A DNA stretch of 64,000 bases from Pachyseris speciosa (taxonomy: Eukaryota > Cnidaria > Anthozoa > Scleractinia > Pachyseridae): the NCBI GenBank assembly GCA_016490735.1, contig JAEMWC010000121.1:933501-997500 (forward strand). The letters are read 5' to 3'. Below, one piece after another: positions 1 to 10,083 of this stretch (positions are counted from its first letter, which is position 1; each line of letters begins with the position of its first letter). The notes below the pieces were generated by a model. That model made no database searches and had not been told where the DNA came from. It worked only from the letters and a program-made list of their open reading frames with translations. A program made the position numbers and the translations under genes.

Positions 1-1919
1 CAATAGCAGAAATTTCATCATCAACATATTTTTATTGACAGCGTCTTGTGGGTTTGTGGGGTTATCCTGCAGGTTGATGATTTTGTTTAATTTCATGTCA
101 ATATTACTACCAAACGCAACATGGCCGTTTTCAATTTCATAAGCTGGGTCATGGAGAAAGTAAGGCAAATTGGTATGATAGCCATAGGCCCCATAAACGA
201 TGATATGTGTTTTGGTGTTAGACGCAGGAGCTGTGCTGGAAAGTTCCACCTCAATCGCCGCTTGACCACCACTTGTTTTTTCTATCTGGAAAAGTTTTTT
301 CATGTAACCATCAACGTGTGGAGTTTTGAGGAAAGCTTTTTGAAACGGCTGTCCCGCATCTCGTATATTTACAGTTGGAAGGAACATTTCGACTGTTGCA
401 CTTCTTGGATCAGATGGTGAGTAGAACTCAACAACAAAAGTGTACTGACTGTTTCTTAAAGATGTCACATTAAAACGAATTTTGGATGTAAAGTTACCAC
501 TTCGTTTGATGAAAAAAGACAATGATGACTTGTTTATGTGATAAGGTGATCTGTCAAAATTCTCAATTTGAAGGTTTGTTGCATCACTAACTACAGAAGA
601 CTTGGATTTGTCTTTTAACAGAAAAGCGAATGGGTTGCGTTGAGCTCCTGATGCTGAAAAAACAAGGTCATCAACATACTTTTTGTTGGCAGAATCTTTA
701 TCAGAGTTTGGAGATCCAACATTTGTCATTTTATTGTCACCCATGTCAAGATCACCAGTCATTGCAACACTTCCATCTTTTTTAAGAAATGGAGAAACAT
801 CAATGCCAGTAATTCCAGCAATTTCAGTATCAACATACCCCTTTGTGGCTGAATCATTGTTTGCTGTTGGCGCTGCTACATTAGTCAATTTATTACCTCC
901 AAGATTCAAATCAGAAGTCATTGTAACGCTTCCATCTTTTTTCACAAAGTTATTATTGAGATATGTTGTACTCACTTTACCTCTTACACCATCATCAACG
1001 TATTTTTTATTTGCACAGTCTTGTTGTAATATAGGGCGTCCAACATTGACTATTCTACGAAAAGTCATTTTAACCTCACGATCAAATACAATTCTTCCTT
1101 CTTCTATTTCAAAAGCTGGGTCGTGAATATGTGATAAAATGATATTAGAAATCCATAAACACCATAAACTATGACATGATGTTTGGCATCATTTGATAAA
1201 TATGGTGAGATCAACAATAATTCCATTGATGTCTGACCAACTCTCGTTTTTTCAAGGAAGAATATTCTCTTAAGATAACCATCGACAAGATGAGTCTTTG
1301 GAAATGCTCTTTTTATCGAATCCTTTCTTTCAATTAAATTAGATGACAGATTGTCGTCATCGACTGTTGCATTATTTGGGTTACCATCAGTATAAGACTC
1401 AACAACTAAAGTGTACTTTGAAACTTCCAATTGTGACAAATCAAAACGAAGAACAGTTGTAAGACCAGCAGTAGGAATAACAAAAGACAAGGCTTTTTTA
1501 TTTATTGAGTAAGGGCTTTTATTAAAATTTTCCAATTGCAGATTATTCGCATTTCTAAGAATAGTTGTTTTTGACACATCTTCAAGAAGAAATTTAAATG
1601 GATTAACACGTGTTCCTTCAATTGATAAAACAGCATCATTGACATATCCCAAGTTAGCAGAATCATAATGATTTACTGGATCACCAACATTTGTCAAACG
1701 TTTATTTTCAATGTCATAATTACCATCTTGTGTTAATCTAAATCCATCACCTTTGGGACCAACAGCTCCAGTAGCTCCTTGTGGACCAATTGCACCTGTA
1801 TTACCTTTTGGACCTCTATCACCTTTTTCACCTTTGGGACCAATTGGACCAGCTGGGCCTCTTTCACCAGTTCCAGTTTTCATTTTATCTTGATCTAGTG
1901 GAGAATTAAAAACTCCCAT
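1..1919 (-). pseudogene. Fibre-like protein with collagen-like stretch and repeated knob modules (partial, frameshifted)
   Basis: The N-terminus at 1919 is followed after about 15 residues by roughly 14 Gly-X-Y triplets (GERGPAGPIGPKGEKG and onward, to about residue 58), a trimeric collagen-like shaft. Next comes a short module of the type found in phage and virus tail fibres (RLTNVGDP then NLGYVND), then a beta-rich domain of about 180 residues ending near a VIVYGVYGF motif. The frame breaks near 1135-1140. In shifted frames the same strand holds further copies of the short module (KLTNVAAP, KMTNVGSP, each followed by KGYVD or KKYVDD) and a second copy of the beta domain. A further module runs off the left edge. 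A surface attachment role in a Polinton capsid is inferred. The frameshift and edge truncation make it a pseudogene here. Confidence 0.75.
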
Positions 1920-1936
1920 TATATCATCTTGTTAGA

Positions 1937-2152
1937 TTAATCTTCTTCATCACTGCTTTCATCTTCCAAGAATTCAGGTGGTATGGTTTCATAGATGACA
2001 GGTAGTCTCTTATTGTTTTTCAATACTTTTTGTGTCCTCCTGTATACTTCCATTTTGATTTTTTCAGCGATTTCAAATGGTGTTTCAACATTAGAAGGAT
2101 TGATTAATTTTTTCGATTCTTTCTGTGTTTGGATTCTCCTGTTTTTCAACAT
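1937..2152 (-). CDS. Small hypothetical Polinton protein with acidic C-terminus
   Basis: A 71-residue frame, basic in its first half (MLKNRRIQTQKESKK) and ending in an acidic run (EDESSDEED). I do not recognise a family. It lies between the fibre gene and the ATPase on the same strand, with its stop just before the fibre promoter-like box. An alternative start at 2174, inside a TATATG box like those of its neighbours, is in another frame, so the N-terminus may be frameshifted. Confidence 0.5.
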   Translation of the reverse strand: MLKNRRIQTQKESKKLINPSNVETPFEIAEKIKMEVYRRTQKVLKNNKRLPVIYETIPPEFLEDESSDEED

Positions 2153-2190
2153 TTTGGAAATTATTGATTGCCATATAATATTAGATTAGA

Positions 2191-2827
2191 TTAAACAGCA
2201 CCATAAAAATTTCTCTTGATTGTTTTCATCGGCTTGTCAACATAACAGAAGGAATATGGTTTTTTGGTTGCTTCAATGTATTTCTTCTTGTCGATTCCAA
2301 GCTCCTGTGCAATCAGATTCCTTTCTCTTGATGATGGGAAATCATAGAGGCAGAAGTGGCTGCAATTCAATCTGATTGATTTTGGACAGCCATAGAATGA
2401 TTGTGTGAGATATATGACTGAACAGTTCTTGTGTCTTCCCTGAATGAAATAGCTGATTATCTGATCTTGTTTCTTGTCAGTCACGAAATCATCAAAAACA
2501 ACCAATCGCTGCAAATCTGTCTTTTATTTGTTCAACTGGCAATATCTCTTCTTGACTGCAAACCAAGGCAGGATATCCAATGTGACTGCTTATTTCATCC
2601 ATTACTTTCCGAAGATATTGATATTTGTCTTGATCTAAATTTTTTGCATAAAGATGTATCTGATCATAATAAACCAATGGTTCCATAATCAGATGCATGA
2701 ACAATGTTGTCTTTCCAGATCCAGAATTACCAGCCAGTAGCATCCTGAAAGTGTCTTTTGGCATATACGGATACAACTGTCTGAATGAATTCTTTGAACC
2801 CTGAATATCATAATTAGGGATTTCCAT
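2191..2827 (-). pseudogene. Genome-packaging ATPase (FtsK/HerA type, A32-like), frameshifted
   Basis: The first part, from the ATG at 2827, has a clear Walker A motif (LLAGNSGSGKTTLF, about residue 30). The second part, in another frame from about 2514, begins with a Walker B (RLVVFDDFV) and continues with VIYLTQSFYGCPKSIRLNCS, typical of the sensor region of this ATPase family. The two pieces overlap at 2492-2514, so a single indel there breaks the gene. In Polintons and related viruses this ATPase pumps DNA into capsids. The total of about 210 residues fits the compact Polinton form. The start codon sits inside an ACATATGG box preceded by AATCTAAAC, the shared promoter-like signal. Confidence 0.88.
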
Positions 2828-2863
2828 ATGTAAATAGTTTAGATTAGTCTAACACAATTGTAT

Positions 2864-3709
2864 ATGGATATAGAACGAATGAAAAGGCTTCTTAAAAGTG
2901 GAATTGAAGCTGGAAACAAAACAAGAGAAGTTCGTGATGTTATCAAGACTTATGAATACAGAAAACAGGATGCATATGATACAACATCAGAATTGCTGAA
3001 ACCCTCTATTGATGTCCAGAAGAGTGTGAAAGAAAGTGTCGACAAAAAACAGGATGAAGTCATCGAACAGTTGAAAAAAAATCAAAAAGCCTTAACATCT
3101 GGTTTTGAAGATCTTATGCTATTAAACACGTTACCTGAATCAGTACCTATGAAAACAACATTACCAATTGATTACAAACCTAAAATGATGACTGAAACAG
3201 AAGCACCATATAAGTCGAATCTTGATAAAGGTTTTTCACTTGATGAGGTCAAGGTATTACAGGAATATGAATTGTCTCCTCCAACAACAATTTTGAAAAG
3301 GATAATGGATGGTACAATCGACATCGATGAGTATAAAAGAAATATTGGTGAAATAACCAAAGATGTTGGAAGAAAAAAAGCTCATCTATCAACAACCAAA
3401 ACAAATAGGGATAAAAACAAAGAAAAGATATATCAATTGACTCAAAGGATCAAATTACTGCAAAAGTACCGAAAAAGAATTGACGCCGTTGAGGAAGGTG
3501 CACAAACTATTGGTTCAGGCATGGGAAGGAGAAGAGGTGCAATGGGTTCAAGGGATGGATTTTTGGGTGACATGCTTTCAAGACTACAGTTACTTGGTGG
3601 ATCTATTTCAGCCGGCAACAACAGCAGAAATGTTCAAAATGAATTCACAAAAATATTGCATACATTGAACAGACTGGGAATCCTGAAAACCGGTGAGCTA
3701 ATAAAATAA
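2864..3709 (+). CDS. Coiled-coil protein of unknown function (Polinton structural candidate)
   Basis: An intact frame of about 281 residues from the ATG at 2864, chosen because that ATG is part of a TCTAACACAATTGTATATGG box shared with neighbouring genes. It is rich in Lys, Glu and Gln, with predicted coiled coils at about residues 40-80 and 170-205. A Gly/Arg-rich patch follows (GSGMGRRRGAMGSRDG), then a conserved-looking end (RLQLLGGSISAGNNS). The gene is divergent from the ATPase, sharing about 35 bp. I know of no functional assignment. Its place in the structural block and the Gly/Arg patch suggest a virion or DNA-associated protein (inference). It is the only long Polinton frame here without a visible break. 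Confidence 0.65.
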   Translation: MDIERMKRLLKSGIEAGNKTREVRDVIKTYEYRKQDAYDTTSELLKPSIDVQKSVKESVDKKQDEVIEQLKKNQKALTSGFEDLMLLNTLPESVPMKTTLPIDYKPKMMTETEAPYKSNLDKGFSLDEVKVLQEYELSPPTTILKRIMDGTIDIDEYKRNIGEITKDVGRKKAHLSTTKTNRDKNKEKIYQLTQRIKLLQKYRKRIDAVEEGAQTIGSGMGRRRGAMGSRDGFLGDMLSRLQLLGGSISAGNNSRNVQNEFTKILHTLNRLGILKTGELIK

Positions 3710-3735
3710 TGATGAAATATCTAATGTAAAAGTAT

Positions 3736-4520
3736 ATGACAGAAATTTCATTACGATTCAACAGTAAAAACAGAGACAAAATTGGTGTTAGTAAGAGGCA
3801 TGATTTTAAAAAAGATTCAATACACCTATTAAATTAAAGAATGATTTAAAATATAAATAGCTGTGGATTCCATCAATATGACATACAGTTGGTACAATAT
3901 CAGGGATATTTATGGGAATAATCAAATCAAATACAGCTATGACAAAGGTGTAAACTGGGAAACAATAACATTCGTTAACGGGATGTATTCATACGACGAT
4001 ATCAATAGTTACATTCATGAGTATATGAGTAAAAATAGCCATGTACTTAATCCATCTGAAACAGACAAATCAAAATTCAAGTATGGTATTAACATTTATT
4101 TCGTTTTGTCAACATATCGCATTTTGATTGAACTTGATGAAAACTATAGAGTGGATCTGAGAAATCTTGATTTCAGAAAACTTATCGGTTTTGATTCAAA
4201 ATTAGTTTCAGTCACAGAATATGGAACAAATCTACCTGATATATACAAGAGAGGAGTAGATGAAATTTATATCAATGTGATTTGGTGACAGATAGCATTG
4301 TTGATGGAAATAGCACAAATACAATCGCTGTTATTCCAGTCACAGATCTAGTCAGAAGTTTACCTTTCACTTACAAACCTCTTTTCTTAAATGGAATGAT
4401 ATCTCAACACATAATATCAGCTCAATACGCTTTTATGTCACAGACTCTTCTGGAGCTCCAGTCGATTTGAATGGGATAGATTGGTATATTGAGTTATTCT
4501 TGAGAGAGACAGAATTATAA
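3736..4520 (+). pseudogene. Minor capsid (penton-like, single jelly-roll) protein, frameshifted
   Basis: The start is the ATG at 3736 inside AGTATATGACAG, after TATCTAATG. The first 34 codons (MTEISLRFNSKNRDKIG) end at an indel near 3810-3850. The main frame (3878-4288) carries WYNIRDIYGNN and FRKLIGFDSK. A third segment (4282-about 4430) includes VRSLPFTYKPLFLNG. The end is in yet another frame and finishes with VDLNGIDWYIELFLRE before the TAA at 4518. The FRKLIGF and VDLNGIDW signatures with Polinton order (just before the major capsid gene) fit the penton-like minor capsid protein. At least three indels disable it. Family assignment is from recalled conserved motifs, not a search. Confidence 0.7.
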
Positions 4521-4533
4521 AACCTAATAGTAT

Positions 4534-4770
4534 ATGAAACGGTTCGAGTTTAAAAATATGAACAACGTGGTGAAGGTGTTATTACTGACATGATCAAAAC
4601 AGCTGGAAAAAAAGCAGCCACAACAATTGGTGAACATGTGGCAAAAAATCCGGTGACAAAATCATAGAACTTTTAAGCAAGAAAAGAGAAACAAGAGTGG
4701 AACTGAGAGTGTGAGCCAGACTGGTGGTTTAATCAAAAGAAAGAGAGGTCGACCTCGTAAAATAAAATAA
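4534..4770 (+). pseudogene. Small basic AT-hook protein, decayed
   Basis: The ATG at 4534 lies in a CCTAATAGTATATG box. The reading frame is broken several times, but readable pieces are MKRFEFKNM, an Ala/Lys-rich GKKAATTIGEHVAKNP segment and the C-terminal GGLIKRKRGRPRKIK with a classical AT-hook (RGRPRK). A short basic AT-hook protein next to the capsid gene suggests a DNA-condensing virion protein. This is inference. Confidence 0.5.
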
Positions 4771-4792
4771 CTTTTATCTAACACAATAATAT

Positions 4793-6086
4793 ATGTCAAA
4801 CTATCGTGACTCAAAATATATCGAAAGATATGAAGATGTAGTGTTCGAACTAGAGACAGCACTTAATACTGTAGTAGCAAACAATGATCATCAGAGGAAA
4901 ACAGACTACCGATTGTTGTTGATAACAGTGGAGAGACTACACCATTTGACTGGTATAATGCCCGTTTTAATGTCGATTTCATTGTGAAAAAACTTGCAGA
5001 TGGAGATGACATTGCTGCTGACGATCGAAATGGTATTGTTAATTCAGTTCACGCTCTTATTAACACCATTAATGTAAAAATGAATGGTCTTGATGTTTAT
5101 GAATGCAGAGATGCCAACCAAGCCACAAATATTAAGTCATTGCTTGAGTATTCACAGGGTTATGCTGTAAGTCAGGGAACCAATGAGTTCTTCTATCTTG
5201 ACGACAAAAGACAAGCCGAAGACAGAGTTGGCCAGGCGGCTAATTATAACAAAGGTTCGCAGCTCGCAAAGCACTGTTGAATGGTGCAGCCGGTAAAGTA
5301 AATGCAGAGATAGCATTGAACAGATACGGTTTTTTCAAGAGCTTTTGGGATGAACTTATGCCTAACTCAAAAGTAGAGGTGAAATTGACACTCGAGAGTG
5401 ATGCCAATTTGATTTGGCAAGCTGCTGATGATTGCCGTGTGGTACTAACTAAATTCCAGCTAATAGTTCCTCGCATTGTTTTTAATTCTGCGGGAAAGTC
5501 CTTATACATGAGCAAGTATCTTGACAACAGAAAGTGGACTTACATAAGAGAAATGGTTGAGAGAGGCAATTCAACAAGACAACAGACTGCCAATTTCCGT
5601 ATTTCCACAGGAATAAACAAACCCAGGCATGTCTTTGTATTCATCATCAATGATGCCAATGATTCGTCTCAGACAGCCAATAAATTCTTGTACAACACAT
5701 TCTCAGTTGCAAATAACCGAACTTTGACTGATTGTTATCTTGAGGTTGGCAACGGAAATGATTATCCAGAGCTTCATTATAAACCATCAACAGAACCAAC
5801 AAGAGTATTTAGAGATGTTTTGAAATATGTTCAAGCTGTAAACGATTTCAGTGAAAGTACCCTTCTCAACAGGGGCAATTTCGGTACAATATTCCCTTTT
5901 TGTTATTTCGATCTGACAAAACAGAAACAGGATATTAAAGATGGAATGACAAAACTGACTTTCAAATACACTTTGAGTGCTGCAACAAATGCTGATTACA
6001 GTGTGTATGCACTGGTCCTCTATGAGCAGGATATTGAGATGAGAAAGACTGATGGAAAATTAATTCTGAGGTTAATGTTAATATAA
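4793..6086 (+). pseudogene. Major capsid protein (double jelly-roll), two frameshifts
   Basis: Three consecutive frames make up one protein of about 425 residues: 4793-about 4915, about 4915-5279 and about 5277-6086. Recognisable segments include YRDSKYIERYEDV at the N-terminus, ADDRNGIVNSVHALINTINV, FFKSFWDELMPNSKVEVKL, GINKPRHVFVFIINDAN, and the end with DIKDGMTKLTFKYTLS and ALVLYEQDIE. These match the Polinton/adintovirus capsid family as I know it, which builds an icosahedral shell of double jelly-roll trimers. The start is preceded by TATCTAACACAATAATATATG. Indels near 4915 and near 5270 kill the frame. Confidence 0.85.
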
Positions 6087-6170
6087 ATATTAATTAAATT
6101 AATAAATTAAATAAATTAAATAATTAAATGATTGTTTGTATTAAATACAATTTAGTATAAACAATATATA
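6087..6170. other. AT-rich intergenic spacer
   Basis: About 85 bp made almost only of A and T, with TTAATTAAATTAATAAATTA-like near-repeats. No coding signal. It separates the capsid gene from the next gene and ends in a degenerate promoter-like box (AACAATATATATTG). Confidence 0.4.
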
Positions 6171-7020
6171 TTGACTACTTATCATCCTCATGGAGTGAAA
6201 CTTTCACAGGGTCAGAAACAAAAGCTAGCAAAAGCTTATGCAACAAATTCGCCTGTAACAATCAGGTTGACACATAGTGAATTGTCTGGACAATGATCAA
6301 CTAATGTTGACAAGACACAAATCAACAAACTGATGAAATCAGAAGATCAGGAAAAGGTTCAGACATCAAAATATCAAAATCACAAATCAGAAAAGCTGTT
6401 GTAGAAGGAGGTTCTCTTTGGTCCAGTCTTTTTTCACTTGGAACAAGACTATTGCCTTATGCAGGTAAAGCAGTAGCTAAGCGGCTCCAGCATTGGCTAC
6501 AGGTGCTCTTTCTTCATTAGCAAGTCTCGGCATTGATAAACTATTTGGAAAGAAACAAAAAGGAGGATTTCTTATTCCTAATGCCAATTTATCCAAATTA
6601 TTGAATGTAGGAAATTTATTGAATACGAGACAGATGGCTGATGTTATACAAAAAATGCAGTATGGTGGAGACGTTGTTATAAAACCAACAAAAGCGCAGA
6701 CTGGAAAGGGTATTGGAACAATACTCGCCAGTATTGGAATTCCTTTGGCTATAGAAGCAATCAGAAAATTAACTGGAAAAGGTTTGCATGTTGAAAGCAG
6801 CCGTCCAAGACGGTCAATACCTGTTCATGTTCCAGATGACATTGTACCCAGAAAGAAAGGTGGGAAACATGCTATGATTCCATGGCAATCTCCTCCTGTT
6901 TTTGGTACATGGAATAACCCAATCGGTTATGGAATGAAAAAAAAAAGAAAAGGAAAAGGACTTCTACTGGGCAAAAACAGTCCATTCAATTCAATCCCCA
7001 TACTAGGAACCATTTTGTAA
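6171..7020 (+). pseudogene. pVI-like / Gly-Lys-rich minor virion protein, N-terminal part frameshifted
   Basis: The N-terminal piece (YHPHGVKLSQGQKQKLAKAY, then VTIRLTHSELSG) is in pieces between 6171 and 6490. The ATG appears lost, because the box reads ATATATATTG where sister genes have TATATG. The intact C-terminal 175 residues start at 6493 with GALSSLASLGIDKLFGKK, include an amphipathic Ala/Ile-rich segment (GTILASIGIPLAIEAIRKL) and end with LLLGKNSPFNSIPILGTIL, a signature I recall from these elements. The amphipathic helix and basic repeats resemble adenovirus pVI-type internal capsid proteins. The function is inferred. Confidence 0.6.
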
Positions 7021-7465
7021 ACAAACCCTTATCCAACTTTGATTTAATCAATTGGTTTAAACAACTTGGAATAAAACATTTCAGAGGAGTATTTTCAAGA
7101 GACAATCTGCCGAGACAAATAAAAAACAATGAATGTGGGATAGTCAATCTTGATTCAAATTGGACCTGGTACTCACTGGGTATGTTATCGAATTGGTGAT
7201 AGATACTGTGAATACTTTTGACTCATTTGGTTTAATGATGCCAACAGAAGTACAGAATACATGGCTACAAGTGGAAAACAACTTGAATACTCTGGAGATG
7301 AGATACAAGAAAGAGATTCAGTCTTGTGTGGATATTGGTGTTTGTACTATCTTCTCGAGAGACAAAATGGAGATCATTCTTAATACAATACATAATGCTG
7401 AATTTGATCCAACAGACACAAGAGTCAATCACAGGTTTATCATAAATTATTTCAAGAATATCTAA
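7021..7465 (+). pseudogene. Adenain-like cysteine protease, copy 1 (frameshifted)
   Basis: The frame after the pVI-like stop reads FDLINWFKQLGIKHFRGVFS, DNLPRQIKNNECG, then after an indel GPGTHWVCYR (catalytic His), an acidic YCEYFDSFGL and, after a second indel, CGYWCLYYLLERQNG with the catalytic Cys. This His/Asp/Cys order is that of the adenovirus-type C5 protease that matures Polinton capsid proteins. At least two indels make it inactive. Confidence 0.8.
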
Positions 7466-7474
7466 CTAAATTAT

Positions 7475-7589
7475 ATGGAAACAATTATTGTGCAAGTTGA
7501 AGAAGCACCTGTTGTAGTTCGTAATGACAAGATATGATAGTACTCAAGAACCAATTTCATGTTCAGATTCATTGCAAAAAATAAAAGTG
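7475..7589 (+). pseudogene. Truncated 5' end of zinc-ribbon gene, duplicate copy
   Basis: After TATCTAACTAAATTATATGG a short frame begins at 7475. It aligns with the first roughly 30 bases of the zinc-ribbon gene at 8220 and then stops. It is the broken edge of the tandem duplication. Confidence 0.4.
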
Positions 7590-7756
7590 GTGGAAAACAT
7601 GCTATGATTCCATGGCAATCCCCTCCTGTTTTTGGTACATGGGATAACCCAATAGGCATGGAATGAAAAAAAAAAAGAAAAAAACCAAAGGAAAAGGACT
7701 TCTACTGGGCAAAAACAGTCCATTCAATTCAATCCCCATACTAGGAACCATTTTGT

Positions 7757-8195
7757 AAATAAACCCTTATCCAACTTTGATTTAATCAATTGGGTTAAAC
7801 AACTTGGAATAAAACATTTTAGAGGAGTATTTTCAAGAGACAATCTGCCGAGACAAATAAAAAAGAATGAATGTGGATAGTCAATCTTGATTCCAAATTG
7901 GACCTGGTACTCATTGGGTTTGTTATAGGAATTTCAAAAATGATAAATACTGTGAATACTTCGACTCTTTCGGTTTAATGATGCCAACAGAAGTTCAAAT
8001 GTATATGGCTGCAAGCGGTAAACAACTTGAATACTCTGGTGATGAGATACAAGAAAGGGATCAGTATTGTGTGGATATTGGTGTTTGTACTATCTTCTTG
8101 AGAGACAAAAAGGCAGATCCATTCTTAATACAATATATAATGCTGAATTTGATCCAACAGACACAAGAGTCAATCACAGATTCATCATAGACTAT
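7757..8195 (+). pseudogene. Adenain-like cysteine protease, copy 2 (frameshifted)
   Basis: The second copy has the same N-terminal part (FDLINWVKQLGIKHF), the His motif GPGTHWVCYR, the acidic YCEYFDSFGLMMPTE and, in another frame, CGYWCLYYLLERQKG. It keeps one continuous frame from the His motif to about 8070, longer than copy 1, so it may be the less decayed gene. Indels near 7875 and 8065 still break it. It is followed directly by the zinc-ribbon gene, as expected for the original gene order. Confidence 0.8.
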
Positions 8196-8219
8196 TCAAA
8201 ATATCTAACTTATATGTAT

Positions 8220-8381
8220 AATGGTAAAATCATATTGTGTGAAACAGAAGAAGTCAGACTGAATGTGTACCAGGAAGTGAAAGATATCAAAAAGACAAAA
8301 AATGGTCGAACTGTGATGAAATGTACTTGTGCTGAATGTGGAATCACAAAGACTAAATTTGTCAGAAATCGGGGAAACTAA
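8220..8381 (+). pseudogene. Small zinc-ribbon protein (DUF5679-like), frameshifted
   Basis: The start ATG lies in TATCTAACTTATATGTATAATGG. The first codons read MVKSYCVKQKK, then a stop. The shifted frame continues KNGRTVMKCTCAECGITKTKF with a CxCxxC zinc-binding end. The pattern (YCVKCxK..., then NGR.x.KGTCxxCGT) resembles the small DUF5679 zinc-ribbon proteins found in large DNA viruses and Polintons. The first half has CVKQ rather than CVKC, so the first knuckle may be lost. Confidence 0.6.
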
Positions 8382-8398
8382 TTAGCCCGTCTGAAGGG

Positions 8399-9137
8399 GC
8401 GGGCATACTAGATTCAGCCGCAGATATGGCACTAACAGGATTTTGGAACATGGAGTCCCTTATTTAGCAAAGAAAGGTGTAGAAATGGGAAGATATTATG
8501 CTTCTGAAGCAATGAGAAATCCAAAGCTGCAAAAGAAATTAATTGACAAAGGACTTTCCCTCGCAAAGCCTGCAATCACAAAGGTGGTAAAGAAGGCTTA
8601 ATGCAATTGAGCACTGCTATTAGACCAAAACGCTCTGACAAGAAAAAAATGTATAAAAACAGATATTGCTGGAGTTGATTATACACGTGGTGGCTCATTG
8701 CTTGGAGATATCATGTATGCAAAACCAGAAGATATACAAAAATGGGTAGCTAAAATCAATAAAATGGGAGGCGCGATTGATATCCATAAGGTAATTGGCA
8801 AGCTTCCTAAACCAAAAGCAGGTTGGACTCCAAGTAAATATAAGTATATGGGACCATACAATCCATTGCATGAACAGTTGGAATATGATCCAATACTGGT
8901 GAGGTCTTGAAATGGAATGTACAACCTTACAATAAGGTGGATGAAATAGCAGCTTACCACGATATTTGTTATGATATGGGAAAAAATAAAGGTGATTGTG
9001 ATAGAACAATGGTCGAGTCACTAGATCAAATACCATATGGTGAGATGCCAAAATGGGGTCAAACAGCTAGATTCTTAATCGACAAAAAACAGAAACTTGG
9101 TCTCGTGTTTCAAAAAACGGAAAAAGCCGTCGAGTGA
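8399..9137 (+). pseudogene. Phospholipase A2-like domain protein, frameshifted
   Basis: The N-terminal part is broken, with readable pieces VEMGRYYASEAMRNPKLQKK and KPAITKVVKKA. From 8698 the frame carries GDIMYAKPEDIQKWVAKINK and then KYKYMGPYNPLHEQL, like the GPGNPL calcium-binding loop of PLA2 proteins. After an indel near 8900 follows VDEIAAYHDICYDMGKNKGD, with the HD catalytic pair and CDRTM beyond. Parvoviral capsids and several cnidarian Polinton-like proteins carry such a domain, thought to breach endosomal membranes. That role is inferred here. At least three frame breaks make it a pseudogene. Confidence 0.75.
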
Positions 9138-10083
9138 AGAAAACTGGCAAGAAAAACTAGCTGATGAATTACATGCACCCATAAAACGAAATTTCACTCG
9201 GCGGCGTGTGATTGTAAATAAAATTGATGAAATATGGGCAAGTGATCTAGTTGAAATGCAACAGTTCAGTAAATGGAATAAAGGTTATCGATATCTTCTT
9301 ATGGTTATTGATGTCTTCAGCAAATATGGTTGGATTGTCCCATTGAAGGATAAGAAAGGTGAATCTGTCACTGAAGCATTCAAAACAATATTCAAGGAAG
9401 GCAGAAAACCACAGTATTTATGGGTCGACAAGGGAAAGAGTTTTACAACAAACACTTGAAGGACTTGCTAGAGAAACATAGTGTACAGATGTACTCAACT
9501 GAGAATGAAGAGAAGTCATCAGTAGTTGAAAGATGGAATAGGACAATTAAATCCAAAATGTGGAAGCAGTTCACTGTTCAAGGTAATACACAGTATTTTA
9601 GACATGTTACCAAAATTAGTGAAACAGTAATAATAACACAAAACATTCAAGCACAAAGATGACACCCGTTGAAGCATCTGATAAGAGGAATGAAGGAACT
9701 GTTTACTTCAATTTGTATGGTGATATGAAAACATTAAAACAGAAACCGAAATTTAAAATAGGTGATAAGGTCCGAATATCTAAGTATAAACGGAATGTGT
9801 TCGACAAGGGCTATACACCAAATTGGACTGAAGAAGTGTTTACAGTTGATAAGATCCAATACACTAATCCCATCACTTACAAACTAAAAAAGATCTCAAC
9901 GATGAAGATATTGAAGGGAGTTTTATGAAGCTGAATTATTGAAAGCCAGACAGGATGTATTCCGTATTGATAAAGTCATTCGCAGAGATTACAAGAAGAA
10001 ACAAGCTTTGGTGAAGTGGAAGGGTTACAGTGACGATTTAACAGTTGGATACCGTTCAAGGATTTAAAAGACATATTATAAAG
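9138..10083 (+). pseudogene. RVE-superfamily integrase with C-terminal chromodomain-like end, frameshifted
   Basis: The frame from about 9138 carries the Polinton integrase start KLADELHAPIKRNFTRRRVI, then DEIWASDLVEM (first catalytic Asp), FSKYGWIVPLKDKKGE and WVDKGK (second Asp). After an indel near 9440 follows GKEFYNKHLKDLLEKH and NEEKSSVVERWNRTIKSKM (catalytic Glu). After another indel near 9655 comes TPVEASDKRNEG and the beta-barrel KIGDKVRISKYKR. The last segment, VFRIDKVIRRDYKKKQALVKW KGYSD, resembles a chromodomain. Integrases of this class insert the element with 6-bp target duplications. At least three indels inactivate it. Confidence 0.88.

Larger units (their letters stand above)
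6860..8253 (+). repeat. Tandem duplication of about 735 bp (end of pVI-like gene, protease, start of zinc-ribbon gene)
   Basis: Unit 1 (about 6860-7507) and unit 2 (about 7590-8253) align nearly base for base with an offset of 730-738. Shared landmarks are CATGCTATGATTCCATGGCA (6868 and 7598), GTAAACAAACCC/GTAAATAAACCC (7018 and 7756) and GACACAAGAGTCAATCACAG. Both units end with a TATCTAAC box and the start of a zinc-ribbon-like frame. The units differ by scattered substitutions and indels, so the duplication is old. Confidence 0.85.

Noticed and set aside
683..1126. Plus-strand frame of 147 residues
   Set aside because: It is the antisense shadow of the fibre gene, which shows repeated conserved modules on the minus strand.
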